A DNA stretch of 16,193 nt from positions 1 through 16,193 of the forward strand of contig CAMPAJ010000009.1 in NCBI GenBank assembly GCA_946631805.1, written 5' to 3'. Made by a program: the position numbers and the translations under genes. The DNA comes from an uncultured Eggerthellaceae bacterium (GTDB lineage: Bacteria > Actinomycetota > Coriobacteriia > Coriobacteriales > Eggerthellaceae). The notes beneath the pieces were generated by a model. It ran no database searches. It was given only the letters and a program-made list of their open reading frames with translations, and was not told the DNA's origin. Numbering within the stretch: position 1 is the stretch's first letter; each line of letters opens with the position of its first letter. Shown here piece by piece: positions 1-7,260 of this stretch.

Positions 1-137
1 CCATCATGGACCCGACCAGCCGCGACATGAACGGCGTGCTGCATGGCACCGAGGCCCTGCTCGGCATCGACGATTTCTGCCTGGATTACATCGAGGCTTA
101 TCGCGACAACCTGTTTGGTCCTCTCAACCGTGACTAA
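1..137 (+). CDS. C-terminal tail of a pterin-binding methyltetrahydrofolate:corrinoid methyltransferase (MT-II), partial
   Basis: Only the last 44 codons are present, read from base 3 to a TAA at 135-137. The tail contains IMDPTSRDMNGVL, then TEALLGIDDFCLDYIEAYR. This resembles the C-terminal end of the dihydropteroate-synthase-fold methyltransferases AcsE/MtgA/MtvA, which typically end with a D-P-x-D-x-x-(L/M)M segment, an ALLG-(K/R)-D motif, and a C-x-N/D-Y-x-x-A-(Y/F)-R helix. Proteins of this family move a methyl group between a corrinoid carrier protein and tetrahydrofolate in the cytoplasm. An intrinsic terminator follows 14 bases after the stop. The downstream corrinoid activator and carrier genes fit this role. 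The identification rests on a short tail recognised by eye, and the catalytic pterin-binding part lies outside the window. Confidence 0.6.
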   Translation, partial: IMDPTSRDMNGVLHGTEALLGIDDFCLDYIEAYRDNLFGPLNRD

Positions 138-151
138 CGATTAGCAGTTGG

Positions 152-183
152 AAGGCGGCGGGCATTTGCTCGCCGCCTTTTTT
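152..183 (+). terminator. Intrinsic terminator after the partial methyltransferase
   Basis: A perfect 9-bp stem is formed by AAGGCGGCG (152-160) and CGCCGCCTT (171-179), with a 10-base loop and a run of T to 183. It separates the upstream methyltransferase from the RACo-like gene, although only 47 bases lie between it and that gene's start, so read-through may contribute to expression. Confidence 0.85.
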
Positions 184-230
184 GTATTCAAGGATTGCTC
201 GTTCCCATGTTTTCGAAGAAGGGCTGATTC

Positions 231-1730
231 ATGAAGATTCTTATCGATGATGCTGGGCGTCATTTGCAGGCCGAGGCAACCGAAGGGCAAACCGTCTTGG
301 ACGTGCTGCAGCGCGAGCGCATCGACATCCGCGCCACATGTGGCGGCGTGGGCAAATGCGGGCGCTGCCAGGTCCTGGTCCGCGACGAGGAAGGGCTGAG
401 CTACCGGCTTGCCTGCACCACGCCGGTCAAAGACGGCATGGAAGTGGTCGTGGAGCACGCCGGCGCCATGGAAGTGTTGCAAAGCGGCACGACCAGCGTC
501 TTCCCGCCCGACGAGGGTGCGACTGGCTACGGTATGTCGGTCGACATTGGAACCACGACCGTCGTTGCCTATTTACACGATTTGGCTACAGGAGAACGTT
601 TGGCTGCAGTGGGGCGCTCGAACCCGCAAATTGCTTTTGGCAGCGACGTTATCAGCCGCATTTCGGCCAGCGTCGACGGCAAGCTGGACCTCATGACGAG
701 CATCATCCAGGATGCCCTGCGCGAGATGAAGGCAAAGCTCTGCAAGATGGTCAAGATAGCGCCCGACCAGGTCACCCGTGTGGCTATAGCGGGAAACACC
801 GTCATGCAGCACATCGCTGTAGGGTTGGCGCCCGATACCATCGGCCAGAGTCCCTTCACGCCGCTTTCGCTGTTCGGCGACGAGTGGGAAATCGAAGGTT
901 TGGGAAGCTGCTATTTCGTCCGTTGCATTGCCGGCTACGTAGGTGGCGACATCACGGCGGGCATGTTGGCCACCGAGCTCGACCAGGGCGGCACGCGCCT
1001 GTTCTTGGACCTGGGCACTAACGGCGAGATGGCCTTGGCGTACGGGGACCGCATCGTCAGCTGCGCTACGGCGGCCGGGCCCGTGTTCGAGGGCGCGAAC
1101 GTGCACTTTGGCATGCCGGCGTCTCCCGGTGCCGTTTCGAAGGTGTCGTACGAAGACGGTGCCGTGCACGTTCAGGTTGTGGGCGACGCCGCACCCATTG
1201 GCATTTGCGGAACAGGCATCATCGACGCCATCGCCCTCATGGCCGAGCTCGAGGTCATCACCGAGACGGGCTACTTGCAGGGTGCCGATGAGGTTGACGG
1301 GTCGATTGCCCATCTGGTGGGCGAGGAGGATGGCGGAAACGTCTTCTACCTGGTGCCCGATCATTCCTTGTACATCACGCAATTGGACGTGCGTAACATG
1401 CAGCTAGCCAAGGCGGCCGTGTGTGCGGGCATCCATACCATGATGAAGCATGCCAACATCCAGGTTTCCGACATCGAGTCGCTGCAAATCGCAGGTGGCT
1501 TCGGGGCGTACCTGAACCTGAAATCTGCAGCGAGGATCGGGTTGTTCCCCGAGGAACTGCTCCCCTTGGCTTCGAGCGTGGGCAACACGTCGGGCGAGGG
1601 CGCGACGGCCCTCATGCTTTCGCAGGCAGCTCGTCAGCGCGAGATGCAAATCGTCGAGAAATGCGATTACCTGGAGCTTTCCTCATCTATGGATTTCAAT
1701 AACTTCTACATCAGGATGATGGAATTCTAG
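231..1730 (+). CDS. RACo-like corrinoid activation protein: 2Fe-2S ferredoxin plus ASKHA ATPase (DUF4445)
   Basis: The 499-residue product has an N-terminal plant-type 2Fe-2S ferredoxin domain with C37, C43, C46 and C62 (C-x5-C-x2-C-x15-C). An ASKHA ATPase region of the DUF4445 type follows: the phosphate-loop signature VDIGTTT lies at 104-110, then LDLGTNGEMAL, GICGTGIIDA, and the C-terminal IAGGFGAYLN motif from residue 420. Proteins of this family (RACo, and the activating enzymes of O-demethylases) use ATP and a reductant to bring inactive Co(II) corrinoid protein back to Co(I). At 499 residues it is shorter than the roughly 600-650 residues of many family members. The ASKHA part begins near residue 100, so the usual linker/middle region seems reduced. 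A GAAGAAGG ribosome-binding site precedes ATG 231. The neighbouring MT-II tail and corrinoid carrier support the role. Confidence 0.88.
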   Translation: MKILIDDAGRHLQAEATEGQTVLDVLQRERIDIRATCGGVGKCGRCQVLVRDEEGLSYRLACTTPVKDGMEVVVEHAGAMEVLQSGTTSVFPPDEGATGYGMSVDIGTTTVVAYLHDLATGERLAAVGRSNPQIAFGSDVISRISASVDGKLDLMTSIIQDALREMKAKLCKMVKIAPDQVTRVAIAGNTVMQHIAVGLAPDTIGQSPFTPLSLFGDEWEIEGLGSCYFVRCIAGYVGGDITAGMLATELDQGGTRLFLDLGTNGEMALAYGDRIVSCATAAGPVFEGANVHFGMPASPGAVSKVSYEDGAVHVQVVGDAAPIGICGTGIIDAIALMAELEVITETGYLQGADEVDGSIAHLVGEEDGGNVFYLVPDHSLYITQLDVRNMQLAKAAVCAGIHTMMKHANIQVSDIESLQIAGGFGAYLNLKSAARIGLFPEELLPLASSVGNTSGEGATALMLSQAARQREMQIVEKCDYLELSSSMDFNNFYIRMMEF

Positions 1731-1733
1731 GAT

Positions 1734-1764
1734 GAAACGGTCAACTTGGTTGGCCGTTTCGTTT
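1734..1764 (+). terminator. Hairpin, probable weak terminator after the RACo-like gene
   Basis: A 12-bp stem (1734-1745 with 1749-1760, one G-T wobble) has a 3-base loop and is followed only by an interrupted T tract (TTTCGTTT). It begins 4 bases after the stop codon. Its right arm (TGGTTGG, 1747-1753) can also pair with CCAACCA (1773-1779), so alternative folds are possible. Confidence 0.5.
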
Positions 1765-1945
1765 GGGTGTAACCAACCAGGTTGGCTGTACCACCTTGCG
1801 CGATGCGATGGGGATACCGTGCATTTATGGCAGTATGGTTTCGCCTGCTGCGTAGATGCATATTGTGGGTAGCTGCAGTCGTAGAATAGGCTGATGTTCG
1901 TGGGCAAGGCCGCCAATTGGGCGAGCCGCAGAGACAGGGGAGTAA
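1765..1945. other. Intergenic region with an imperfect dyad and a GTGCATTTA site
   Basis: The segment holds an imperfect dyad around 1768-1796, with the arms ACCAACC and GGTTGGC meeting at base 1779, and a GTGCATTTA sequence at 1819-1827 that recurs upstream of the last gene of the window. No convincing -35/-10 pair was found. The three-gene unit starting at 1946 may be transcribed from here or by read-through from the RACo-like gene. Confidence 0.3.
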
Positions 1946-2482
1946 ATGAACGCAATAGAAGAGCTTGCCGAAAAGCAGGGATTCGAATGCATGGGTACGT
2001 GCAGCGCCAAGGAACTGGTGGCGCGCGATGAGGTGCGTTCGATGTGCGCCGCCAACACGTGCCAGATGTACGAGCACAGTTGGGCGTGTCCCCCTGCGTG
2101 CGGCGAGATAGCCGATTTCCAGCGCCAGATGAACGAATACGAGTATTGCCTGGTTGTTCAGACGGTGGCCGAAATGGAAGACGATTTCGACTTCGAGACG
2201 ATGGAAGAGGCCGGCGAGCGTCAAAAGCAGCGCGTTCTGGATTTGGTCGAAGCCATCGACGAAGCGGGCTTGAGCGCCGACACGATGGTGCTTTCGGCTG
2301 GCACGTGCACGCTGTGCAAGACGTGCAGCTACCCTGATGCGCCGTGCCGTTTCCCCGACAAGCGGCTCGTCTCGATGGAGGCAGCGGGCCTCGTCGTGTC
2401 CGAGGTGTGCACGAAGGCGGATATTCCCTACAACCACGGGCCGCAAACGATGTGCTACTCGGGTTGCGTGCTGTACAACTAA
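1946..2482 (+). CDS. DUF2284 Cys-rich predicted metal-binding protein
   Basis: The 178-residue soluble protein is rich in cysteine. It has C34 and C39, a WACPPAC segment (C48, C52), a ferredoxin-like C-x2-C-x2-C-x6-C group at C121, C124, C127 and C134 followed by R-F-P, and later C155, C170 and C174. The CPP motif, the C-x2-C-x2-C…PCR-x-P block and the SMEAAGL segment are those of the DUF2284 family. The family has no firmly established biochemical function; the cysteine pattern suggests a metal or Fe-S site. The gene has a strong AGGGGAG ribosome-binding site and lies 22 bases ahead of the hydantoinase-like gene, so the two are probably co-transcribed. Its position inside a corrinoid methyltransferase locus suggests a role in electron supply to, or maturation of, the corrinoid system (inference). 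Confidence 0.8.
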   Translation: MNAIEELAEKQGFECMGTCSAKELVARDEVRSMCAANTCQMYEHSWACPPACGEIADFQRQMNEYEYCLVVQTVAEMEDDFDFETMEEAGERQKQRVLDLVEAIDEAGLSADTMVLSAGTCTLCKTCSYPDAPCRFPDKRLVSMEAAGLVVSEVCTKADIPYNHGPQTMCYSGCVLYN

Positions 2483-2504
2483 GTAGGGAACGGGAGCAAA
2501 CATC

Positions 2505-4541
2505 ATGATACGGATTGGCATAGATACAGGCGGCACGTATACCGATGCGGTCATCGTCGACATGCGCGATGGCGTTCCGCACGTTCTGGCCAAGGCGAAG
2601 GCGCTTACGACTAAGGGAGACCTTACGCGCGGAATCGGCAATGCGGTTGACGCCCTTCCGCCCGATATGCTGCAGCTCGTCGAGCAGGCAGCCATATCCA
2701 CGACGTTGGCGACCAATGCATGCGTCGAGGGCAAAGGCGGACGCGCCAAGCTCATCATCGTAGGTTCGACCGACGAAGTGCTGCACCGCGTAGACGCGCA
2801 GGGGAAATTCGGCATTCCGTATTCCGACGTCATCACCACGCCGTTCGTAGGCTCCTATGACGGCAGCGATGTATCCTTCCCCGATTGGGAGGCCCTCTAC
2901 AAGAGCAACCGCACGTTTTTCGAAGAAGCGGATTCGTTCGGCATCGCGAGCCTTTACTCGCTGAACAACGGAGCGATTGTCGAGAAAAACGGTGCGGATT
3001 TTTTGCGCGAGCGTTTTGGCAAGATGGTAGTGGAAGCCACGACGGTAGCAGCTGAGCCCAACGTCATCGGCCGTGGGGCCACTGCGCTTTTAAACGCGCG
3101 TCTTGTACCTGTGATCAGCGACTTCCTGGATGCTATCAGGAGTGCGTTCGAAAAGCGCGGGCTGTACGTTCCCGTATCCATCGTGCGCAGCGACGGCACG
3201 CTCATGTCCGAGGAGCTCGCACGCACGCGCCCGGTCGAGACCATTCTTTCGGGTCCTGCCGCCTCGGTTACGGGCGCGCAAGCGCTTGCAGGTGCCCCCG
3301 AGAGCCTCATCGTCGATATCGGCGGCACGACTTCGGATATATCCATCGTGCATGACGGCCGCGCCAATCGCACGGATGGCATCTCCATCGGCGGATGGAA
3401 AACCCAGGTTGCAGGTGTGTACATCGACACCATCGCCCTCGGCGGCGATACTGTGGTCCGCTATACCAAGAACAGCCGGCTGGAATTGGGAACGCGCAAG
3501 GTCACGCCCCTGTGCATTGCGGCTTCGCGTTGGCCCAAGGTCAAGGAAGCGCTCGAGTATTATTACAAGACGTATCCCGTAGATTTTCATGCGCGCTACG
3601 AGCTGCTCTACCTTATGCGCGACCCGGGCGACGTTTCGCGCTTCAGGCGTCCCGAGCAGCAGCTGCTCGAGCTTCTGCGCGAAGGGCCGGTACAGCGTTG
3701 TGACGTGCGCGTGGGTCAGATAGTCGGCCTTAAGACGCAACGGTTGGAAGACGAGGGCATCGTCATGCGCTGCGGCATGACGCCGACCGACGCCATGCAC
3801 ATATTGGGTGGATTTGACGGCTTCGACGCGGAGGCGTCGCGCATGGGCGCGCGGTGCGTGCTCAAATCGTATCGTGGCCAGGAGGCCTCGGAGGATGACG
3901 CGCAGGTGATCAAGCTTGCGCAGGAAATATACTCGCTTGCGCAGGAGCGGCTGTACGGGCAGATCGTGAGCGCATTCGCGCAGGATATGTATTGGCCAGC
4001 GCAGTCGTGTGCGTTGGATGACCAGATGAAGGCGCTGGTGCGCAAAACTTGGCAAAACCGCCATGGCGAGAGCGCGCCGTCGTTCGGCGTGAAGTTCGGC
4101 GGCAGCGCAACGCTGGTGGGCGTAGGCGCTCCGACGCATGTGTTTCTCGAAGAAGCGGCCAACGCGCTGGACATGTCCTTTGTCGTGCCCGACCATGCCG
4201 AGGTCGCCAACGCCGTGGGCGCAGCCGCATCGCGCGTGTCGGTTGAGGAATGCATCACGATAGGCCCCCTTCGCGGGCCCGATGGCGTGGTCTACGGTTA
4301 TCAGGTACGCGGCACCGACGTCGTGGAAACGTACGACAAGCAACCCGAGGCGCTGGAGGCGGCGCGCAGGGTTGCCCGCGATCAGGCCATAGCCGAAGCA
4401 CGTCGCCGTGGAGCGTCGGGTGACCTCACATGCGAATTGCGGGAGAGCCGCAATGTATACGACTCCGCCGGCATCATGGAGCTCGTGCGAGATTGGACGG
4501 TCACTGCCGTCGTGCATCAAACCGAGCAGCAGATACGCTAG
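2505..4541 (+). CDS. Hydantoinase/oxoprolinase family (HyuA-like) ASKHA protein
   Basis: The 678-residue protein opens with GIDTGGTYTDAV (residues 4-15), the nucleotide-binding loop of the hydantoinase/oxoprolinase N-terminal domain. A hydantoinase A core follows, with ETILSGPAASVTGA and LIVDIGGTTSDIS (268-280; D271, D278). A glycine-rich segment near 527-545 (FGVKFGGSATLVGVGAP) completes the ASKHA fold. Classical ATP-dependent hydantoinases and oxoprolinases need a HyuB partner, and none is present here. Instead the gene follows the DUF2284 gene with a 22-base gap and lies between a corrinoid activator and a corrinoid carrier. A role as a second ATP-dependent activator or chaperone of the corrinoid system is therefore as plausible as ring opening of an amide substrate. 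The ribosome-binding site GGGAG precedes ATG 2505, and a terminator follows at 4593. Confidence 0.85.
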   Translation: MIRIGIDTGGTYTDAVIVDMRDGVPHVLAKAKALTTKGDLTRGIGNAVDALPPDMLQLVEQAAISTTLATNACVEGKGGRAKLIIVGSTDEVLHRVDAQGKFGIPYSDVITTPFVGSYDGSDVSFPDWEALYKSNRTFFEEADSFGIASLYSLNNGAIVEKNGADFLRERFGKMVVEATTVAAEPNVIGRGATALLNARLVPVISDFLDAIRSAFEKRGLYVPVSIVRSDGTLMSEELARTRPVETILSGPAASVTGAQALAGAPESLIVDIGGTTSDISIVHDGRANRTDGISIGGWKTQVAGVYIDTIALGGDTVVRYTKNSRLELGTRKVTPLCIAASRWPKVKEALEYYYKTYPVDFHARYELLYLMRDPGDVSRFRRPEQQLLELLREGPVQRCDVRVGQIVGLKTQRLEDEGIVMRCGMTPTDAMHILGGFDGFDAEASRMGARCVLKSYRGQEASEDDAQVIKLAQEIYSLAQERLYGQIVSAFAQDMYWPAQSCALDDQMKALVRKTWQNRHGESAPSFGVKFGGSATLVGVGAPTHVFLEEAANALDMSFVVPDHAEVANAVGAAASRVSVEECITIGPLRGPDGVVYGYQVRGTDVVETYDKQPEALEAARRVARDQAIAEARRRGASGDLTCELRESRNVYDSAGIMELVRDWTVTAVVHQTEQQIR

Positions 4542-4592
4542 GCAAGCGTCTTCGTTCGTCGCTTTCGTCGTTCTGCACAATATTTAAAGGTC

Positions 4593-4618
4593 AAGGGCGC
4601 TGGAAAGCGCCCTTTTGT
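4593..4618 (+). terminator. Intrinsic terminator after the hydantoinase-like gene
   Basis: A perfect 8-bp stem, AAGGGCGC (4593-4600) with GCGCCCTT (4607-4614), has a 6-base loop and ends in TTTT. It lies 51 bases after the stop codon and closes the 1946-4541 unit. Confidence 0.8.
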
Positions 4619-4676
4619 ATGCGAGAATTCACTTCAAGAGTCTTTTGGTGCCAGGCGTTCGGAAGGGGCGTTGGGC

Positions 4677-4802
4677 ATGCAATACTTCGTAATATTCCTT
4701 AGAATTCTTGTATTAGCCCTGATTGCATGGGGAATTATTTGGGTTTTCAAATCTGTGTTGGGCGCGCAAGAACGCGAATACCTGATCCGGCGCGAGCTGT
4801 AA
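4677..4802 (+). CDS. Small single-pass membrane protein, 41 residues
   Basis: ATG 4677 opens a 41-codon frame ending at TAA 4800-4802. A strong GGAAGGGG ribosome-binding site lies at 4661-4668, 8 bases ahead of the start. Residues 3-24 are hydrophobic (FVIFLRILVLALIAWGIIWV) and form one membrane-spanning segment. A short charged tail of about 17 residues ends in REYLIRREL. No family is recognised. The gene lies between the terminator of the hydantoinase-like operon and the promoter of the corrinoid carrier gene. No promoter of its own was seen, so it may depend on read-through. The good ribosome-binding site, the membrane-like composition and the intergenic position favour a real gene, but conservation in relatives would be needed to settle it. 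Confidence 0.55.
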   Translation: MQYFVIFLRILVLALIAWGIIWVFKSVLGAQEREYLIRREL

Positions 4803-4820
4803 ACCATGTAATAAGAAACT

Positions 4821-4832
4821 TTTATGCATAAA
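4821..4832. promoter_or_regulatory. Perfect 12-bp palindrome upstream of the corrinoid-protein promoter
   Basis: TTTATGCATAAA is a perfect palindrome centred 28 bases ahead of the -35 hexamer of the carrier gene, a usual position for an activator site. Its TGCAT core resembles the GTGCATT motifs seen upstream of other genes in this window. Functional assignment is inference. Confidence 0.35.
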
Positions 4833-4854
4833 GGTGAAAGCCGAAATTTAGGAC

Positions 4855-4883
4855 TTGACGTTATAGGGTAATAAAGATATTTT
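4855..4883 (+). promoter_or_regulatory. Sigma-70-type promoter of the corrinoid protein gene
   Basis: TTGACG (4855-4860) and TATTTT (4878-4883) are separated by 17 bases. Transcription would start near 4890, giving a leader of about 50 bases before ATG 4938. This is the clearest vegetative promoter in the window. Confidence 0.65.
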
Positions 4884-4937
4884 ATGACCATAGCAATTAC
4901 ATGCGGCTCAAGTCGGCATAAAAGAAAGGGGAGCTCC

Positions 4938-5567
4938 ATGGCTATTCTTGACGATCTTCGCGAAAAGACAATGAAGGGCAAGCGTAAGGAAACTGGTCCG
5001 CTGGTACAGCAGGCTCTGGATGAGGGTCTGGACCCCCAGGAGATTCTGGATGCTATGATCGACGCCATGGGCATCATCGGCGAGCGCTTCTCGAAGGGCG
5101 AGTGCTTCGTTCCCGAGATGCTGGTTGCCGCTCGTGCAATGACCGCTGGCACCGACGTTCTGAAGCCGGCTATGGCTGCTGGCGGCACCGAGCCGCTGGG
5201 CTACGCCGTTATCGGCACCGTCAAGGGCGACATGCACGACATCGGCAAGAACCTCGTTCGCATGATGATCGAGGGCAAGGGCGTCGAGATCGACGACCTG
5301 GGCGTTGACGTTGCTCCCGAGGCTTTCGTTGACTACCTCAACAACCATCCGAACTGCAAGGTCGTGTGCCTGTCTGCTCTGCTGACCACCACGATGCCTG
5401 CTCTGGACGAGACCATCAAGGCTATCGTCGACGCTGGCCTGCGCGACCAGGTCAAGATCATGGTCGGTGGCGCTCCTGTTACCCAGGAGTTCGCTGACGA
5501 AATCGGCGCCGATGCCTACACGCCCGACGCTGGCGCTGCTGCCGAGAAGATCGCTGAGTTCTTCTAA
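4938..5567 (+). CDS. Corrinoid (cobalamin-binding) methyl carrier protein, MtbC/MtvC-like
   Basis: The 209-residue protein matches the B12-binding methyltransferase carrier proteins in length and layout. A helical cap domain (about 1-85) contains GERFSKGECFVPEML. A Rossmann-like B12-binding domain follows with the cobalt-ligand motif D98-x-H100-x-x-G103 (GDMHDIGKNLV), then SALLTTTM and VGGAPVTQEFADEIGADAY. H100 is the predicted lower ligand of cobalt. It carries the methyl group between a substrate methyltransferase and the pterin methyltransferase. ATG 4938 is chosen because AAAGGGGAG precedes it closely. An upstream in-frame ATG at 4884 overlaps the -10 element and would add 18 uncharacteristic residues. 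Codon use favours GCT, GTT and CTG more than its neighbours, which suggests high expression. It has its own promoter and terminator. Confidence 0.93.
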   Translation: MAILDDLREKTMKGKRKETGPLVQQALDEGLDPQEILDAMIDAMGIIGERFSKGECFVPEMLVAARAMTAGTDVLKPAMAAGGTEPLGYAVIGTVKGDMHDIGKNLVRMMIEGKGVEIDDLGVDVAPEAFVDYLNNHPNCKVVCLSALLTTTMPALDETIKAIVDAGLRDQVKIMVGGAPVTQEFADEIGADAYTPDAGAAAEKIAEFF

Positions 5568-5593
5568 GCAAGCACGGCTAATACCGATTGCTC

Positions 5594-5620
5594 AGGGCCG
5601 CCTTCGGGCGGCCCTTTTTT
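5594..5620 (+). terminator. Strong intrinsic terminator after the corrinoid protein gene
   Basis: A perfect 9-bp stem, AGGGCCGCC (5594-5602) with GGCGGCCCT (5607-5615), closes a TTCG tetraloop and runs into T's to 5620. It lies 27 bases after the stop. Confidence 0.93.
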
Positions 5621-5716
5621 CTTCACGCAAAACTGCCGTTGACGTTACGCTGAATACGCCGCGGCGCGTTCTTGGAATAAGCTGCAGCTCAACGTCACCG
5701 ATGGCTTAACGTGGAG

Positions 5717-7240
5717 CTAGTCATTCCGCGCCATCAGGTCGTTGTTAAGCGTCACGACAAGCCGCAAACGCACAAGCGGGTCGTCCAAATTAACGTCGAT
5801 GAGCTCGTTGATCTTCTCGATACGGTTTCTAAGCGTGTTCTTGTGCAGGTATAAGGCTTTTGAGGCGGTTACGTAGTTACGTTCGTTGATTAGGAACGTA
5901 TACAAGGACTTGACGTATTCGGTGCCATGCTTGGAATCATGCTCGTGAAGCTGATTGACATCATAAAAGCTCGGCAACTCGTTTGAACATGCTTTTGCCA
6001 GATGGAACTGGAAATTCTGGTCATAATCGACCACTATGCCCTCTTTGACTGGCGTGGCGTATTCTGGACGGTCGGCGATTTCGCAGGTTTGTCTGAATTG
6101 CTCGGGGAAATCCAAGAAGCTCGAAAAGCGCCCGCTCACAAACAGGGGGCGATGCAGCTTGGCGGCGCAAGCCCGCAAGTGTCGTTTAAAGTCGTTAGGG
6201 TCGAGCTCTCCATTCGAGAAGACTACAACGGTCTTATCCTCATAAGGTTCCGTATAACAGTCATAGCCCGACGTAACGACGCCGACGGCTTTCATACGCG
6301 ACATGGGGTTGTCCCATTCTCTCGATAAATGACGCAACACGACGATCCTGAAATCACCTGTAGCTTTCCAGCCGATCGTGGTCGCTACGAGGTTTGAAAC
6401 CATTTTCTCCTCGATGTGCTCCTGGTCGAGCAACGCTTCGAGCATGTTTTCATGGAACGACTCGACCTGCTGGAGAGAGCCTTCTCGAGACCCGAGCGCT
6501 GCTCCCAGCATGTTCCCGAACCGGTCGGCGATTTCGACATCGCACGGCGTAAGGTCGTGCCATAGGTCGACTATGAACAAGTAGCCTAGAAGCTTGCCGG
6601 CGAACTTGATCGTCTTGGCAATGAAGCCTATGACGAACGCCTTGGTCTGCACGTTATAGGCTCGATTTGAGTTGGTAATGCGTTCGTATTCGCCTGTTTC
6701 GTTGAGGGCGTTGATGGTCTCGATGGGCAAGTAGCCGCCATGTTGCAACTGATGGTGCCATATGCCGCTCATCTCGTCCATGTCGGCATCGATGCGAGCG
6801 ATCATGCGCCAGCACGAGTCTGCGATGTACATGGGGCGTGGAATGATTTCGTATGTGATGTCGAGCAAGTTCTGTAACGAGATATTGCCCAATAGCGATT
6901 CTCGCATAGCGTCTTCCCAACTGCGATATTTGTCGACTTCGGTAATGGCGTAATCGAGCAGCTCCTGCATGTCGCATGAGTCGGGCACGACGATGCGCGG
7001 GATTCCCGCATAATCATCCGATGCGCTTTTGCAGACCACACAGCCGAACGAGATGCCAGGGTTCTGTTCCAGGACGATTCTCTTATCCACGAAATACAGA
7101 AAACCCTTCCGACCTGTCGATCTGGTCGATGTGGCTGCAAGCCATTGGATTTTGAGCGGCTGAGCATTCCCGTCGTATATTGCAGCGCTTGGCTCGATGC
7201 TCTGCAGTAGGGAATGGAAGTAGCTAAGCGGTAAGCGCAT
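5717..7240 (-). CDS. PucR/CdaR-like transcriptional regulator (cassette A)
   Basis: The 507-residue protein ends in a PucR-type helix-turn-helix (HTH_30), with ASKALYLHKNTLRNRIEKI near 459-477 followed by the typical helix DDPLVRLRLVVTL. The N-terminal 100 or so residues (LKIQWLAATSTRSTGRKGF…) and the middle segment around YIADSCWRMIARID do not match a sensor domain I can name, but they recur in the second regulator of this window at 11658-13178, so the two are paralogs. It is divergent from an MFS transporter and methyltransferase pair and most likely controls them. AAGGGGA on the minus strand precedes ATG 7240. A perfect 22-bp palindrome lies 20 bases further upstream and may be its own operator. 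Confidence 0.82.
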   Translation of the reverse strand: MRLPLSYFHSLLQSIEPSAAIYDGNAQPLKIQWLAATSTRSTGRKGFLYFVDKRIVLEQNPGISFGCVVCKSASDDYAGIPRIVVPDSCDMQELLDYAITEVDKYRSWEDAMRESLLGNISLQNLLDITYEIIPRPMYIADSCWRMIARIDADMDEMSGIWHHQLQHGGYLPIETINALNETGEYERITNSNRAYNVQTKAFVIGFIAKTIKFAGKLLGYLFIVDLWHDLTPCDVEIADRFGNMLGAALGSREGSLQQVESFHENMLEALLDQEHIEEKMVSNLVATTIGWKATGDFRIVVLRHLSREWDNPMSRMKAVGVVTSGYDCYTEPYEDKTVVVFSNGELDPNDFKRHLRACAAKLHRPLFVSGRFSSFLDFPEQFRQTCEIADRPEYATPVKEGIVVDYDQNFQFHLAKACSNELPSFYDVNQLHEHDSKHGTEYVKSLYTFLINERNYVTASKALYLHKNTLRNRIEKINELIDVNLDDPLVRLRLVVTLNNDLMARND

Positions 7241-7260
7241 TGTGTCCCCTTGGGCTCAGT

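Noticed and set aside
573..1382. Long open frame on the minus strand inside the RACo-like gene
   Set aside because: It is antisense to a gene with clear ferredoxin and ASKHA motifs, has no recognisable domain, and reflects high-GC codon periodicity.
1683..2839. Two overlapping minus-strand open frames of about 370 codons
   Set aside because: They overlap each other in different frames, run through an intergenic region and the DUF2284 gene, and show no protein motifs.
2505..4541. Assignment as a true hydantoinase or N-methylhydantoinase for creatinine use
   Set aside because: No HyuB subunit or creatinine or carbamoylsarcosine enzymes are visible, so only the family name is given.
3090..4580. 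496-codon minus-strand open frame under the hydantoinase-like gene
   Set aside because: His/Arg-rich composition with no domains; the plus-strand frame carries complete family motifs.
4884..4937. Upstream in-frame ATG for the corrinoid carrier
   Set aside because: It overlaps the -10 element, lacks a ribosome-binding site, and adds 18 residues not typical of the family.
5657..5689. Short palindromes CGCCGCGGCG and AGCTGCAGCT between the carrier terminator and the first regulator
   Set aside because: Ten-base palindromes are expected by chance in GC-rich DNA, and no T tract or promoter is linked to them.
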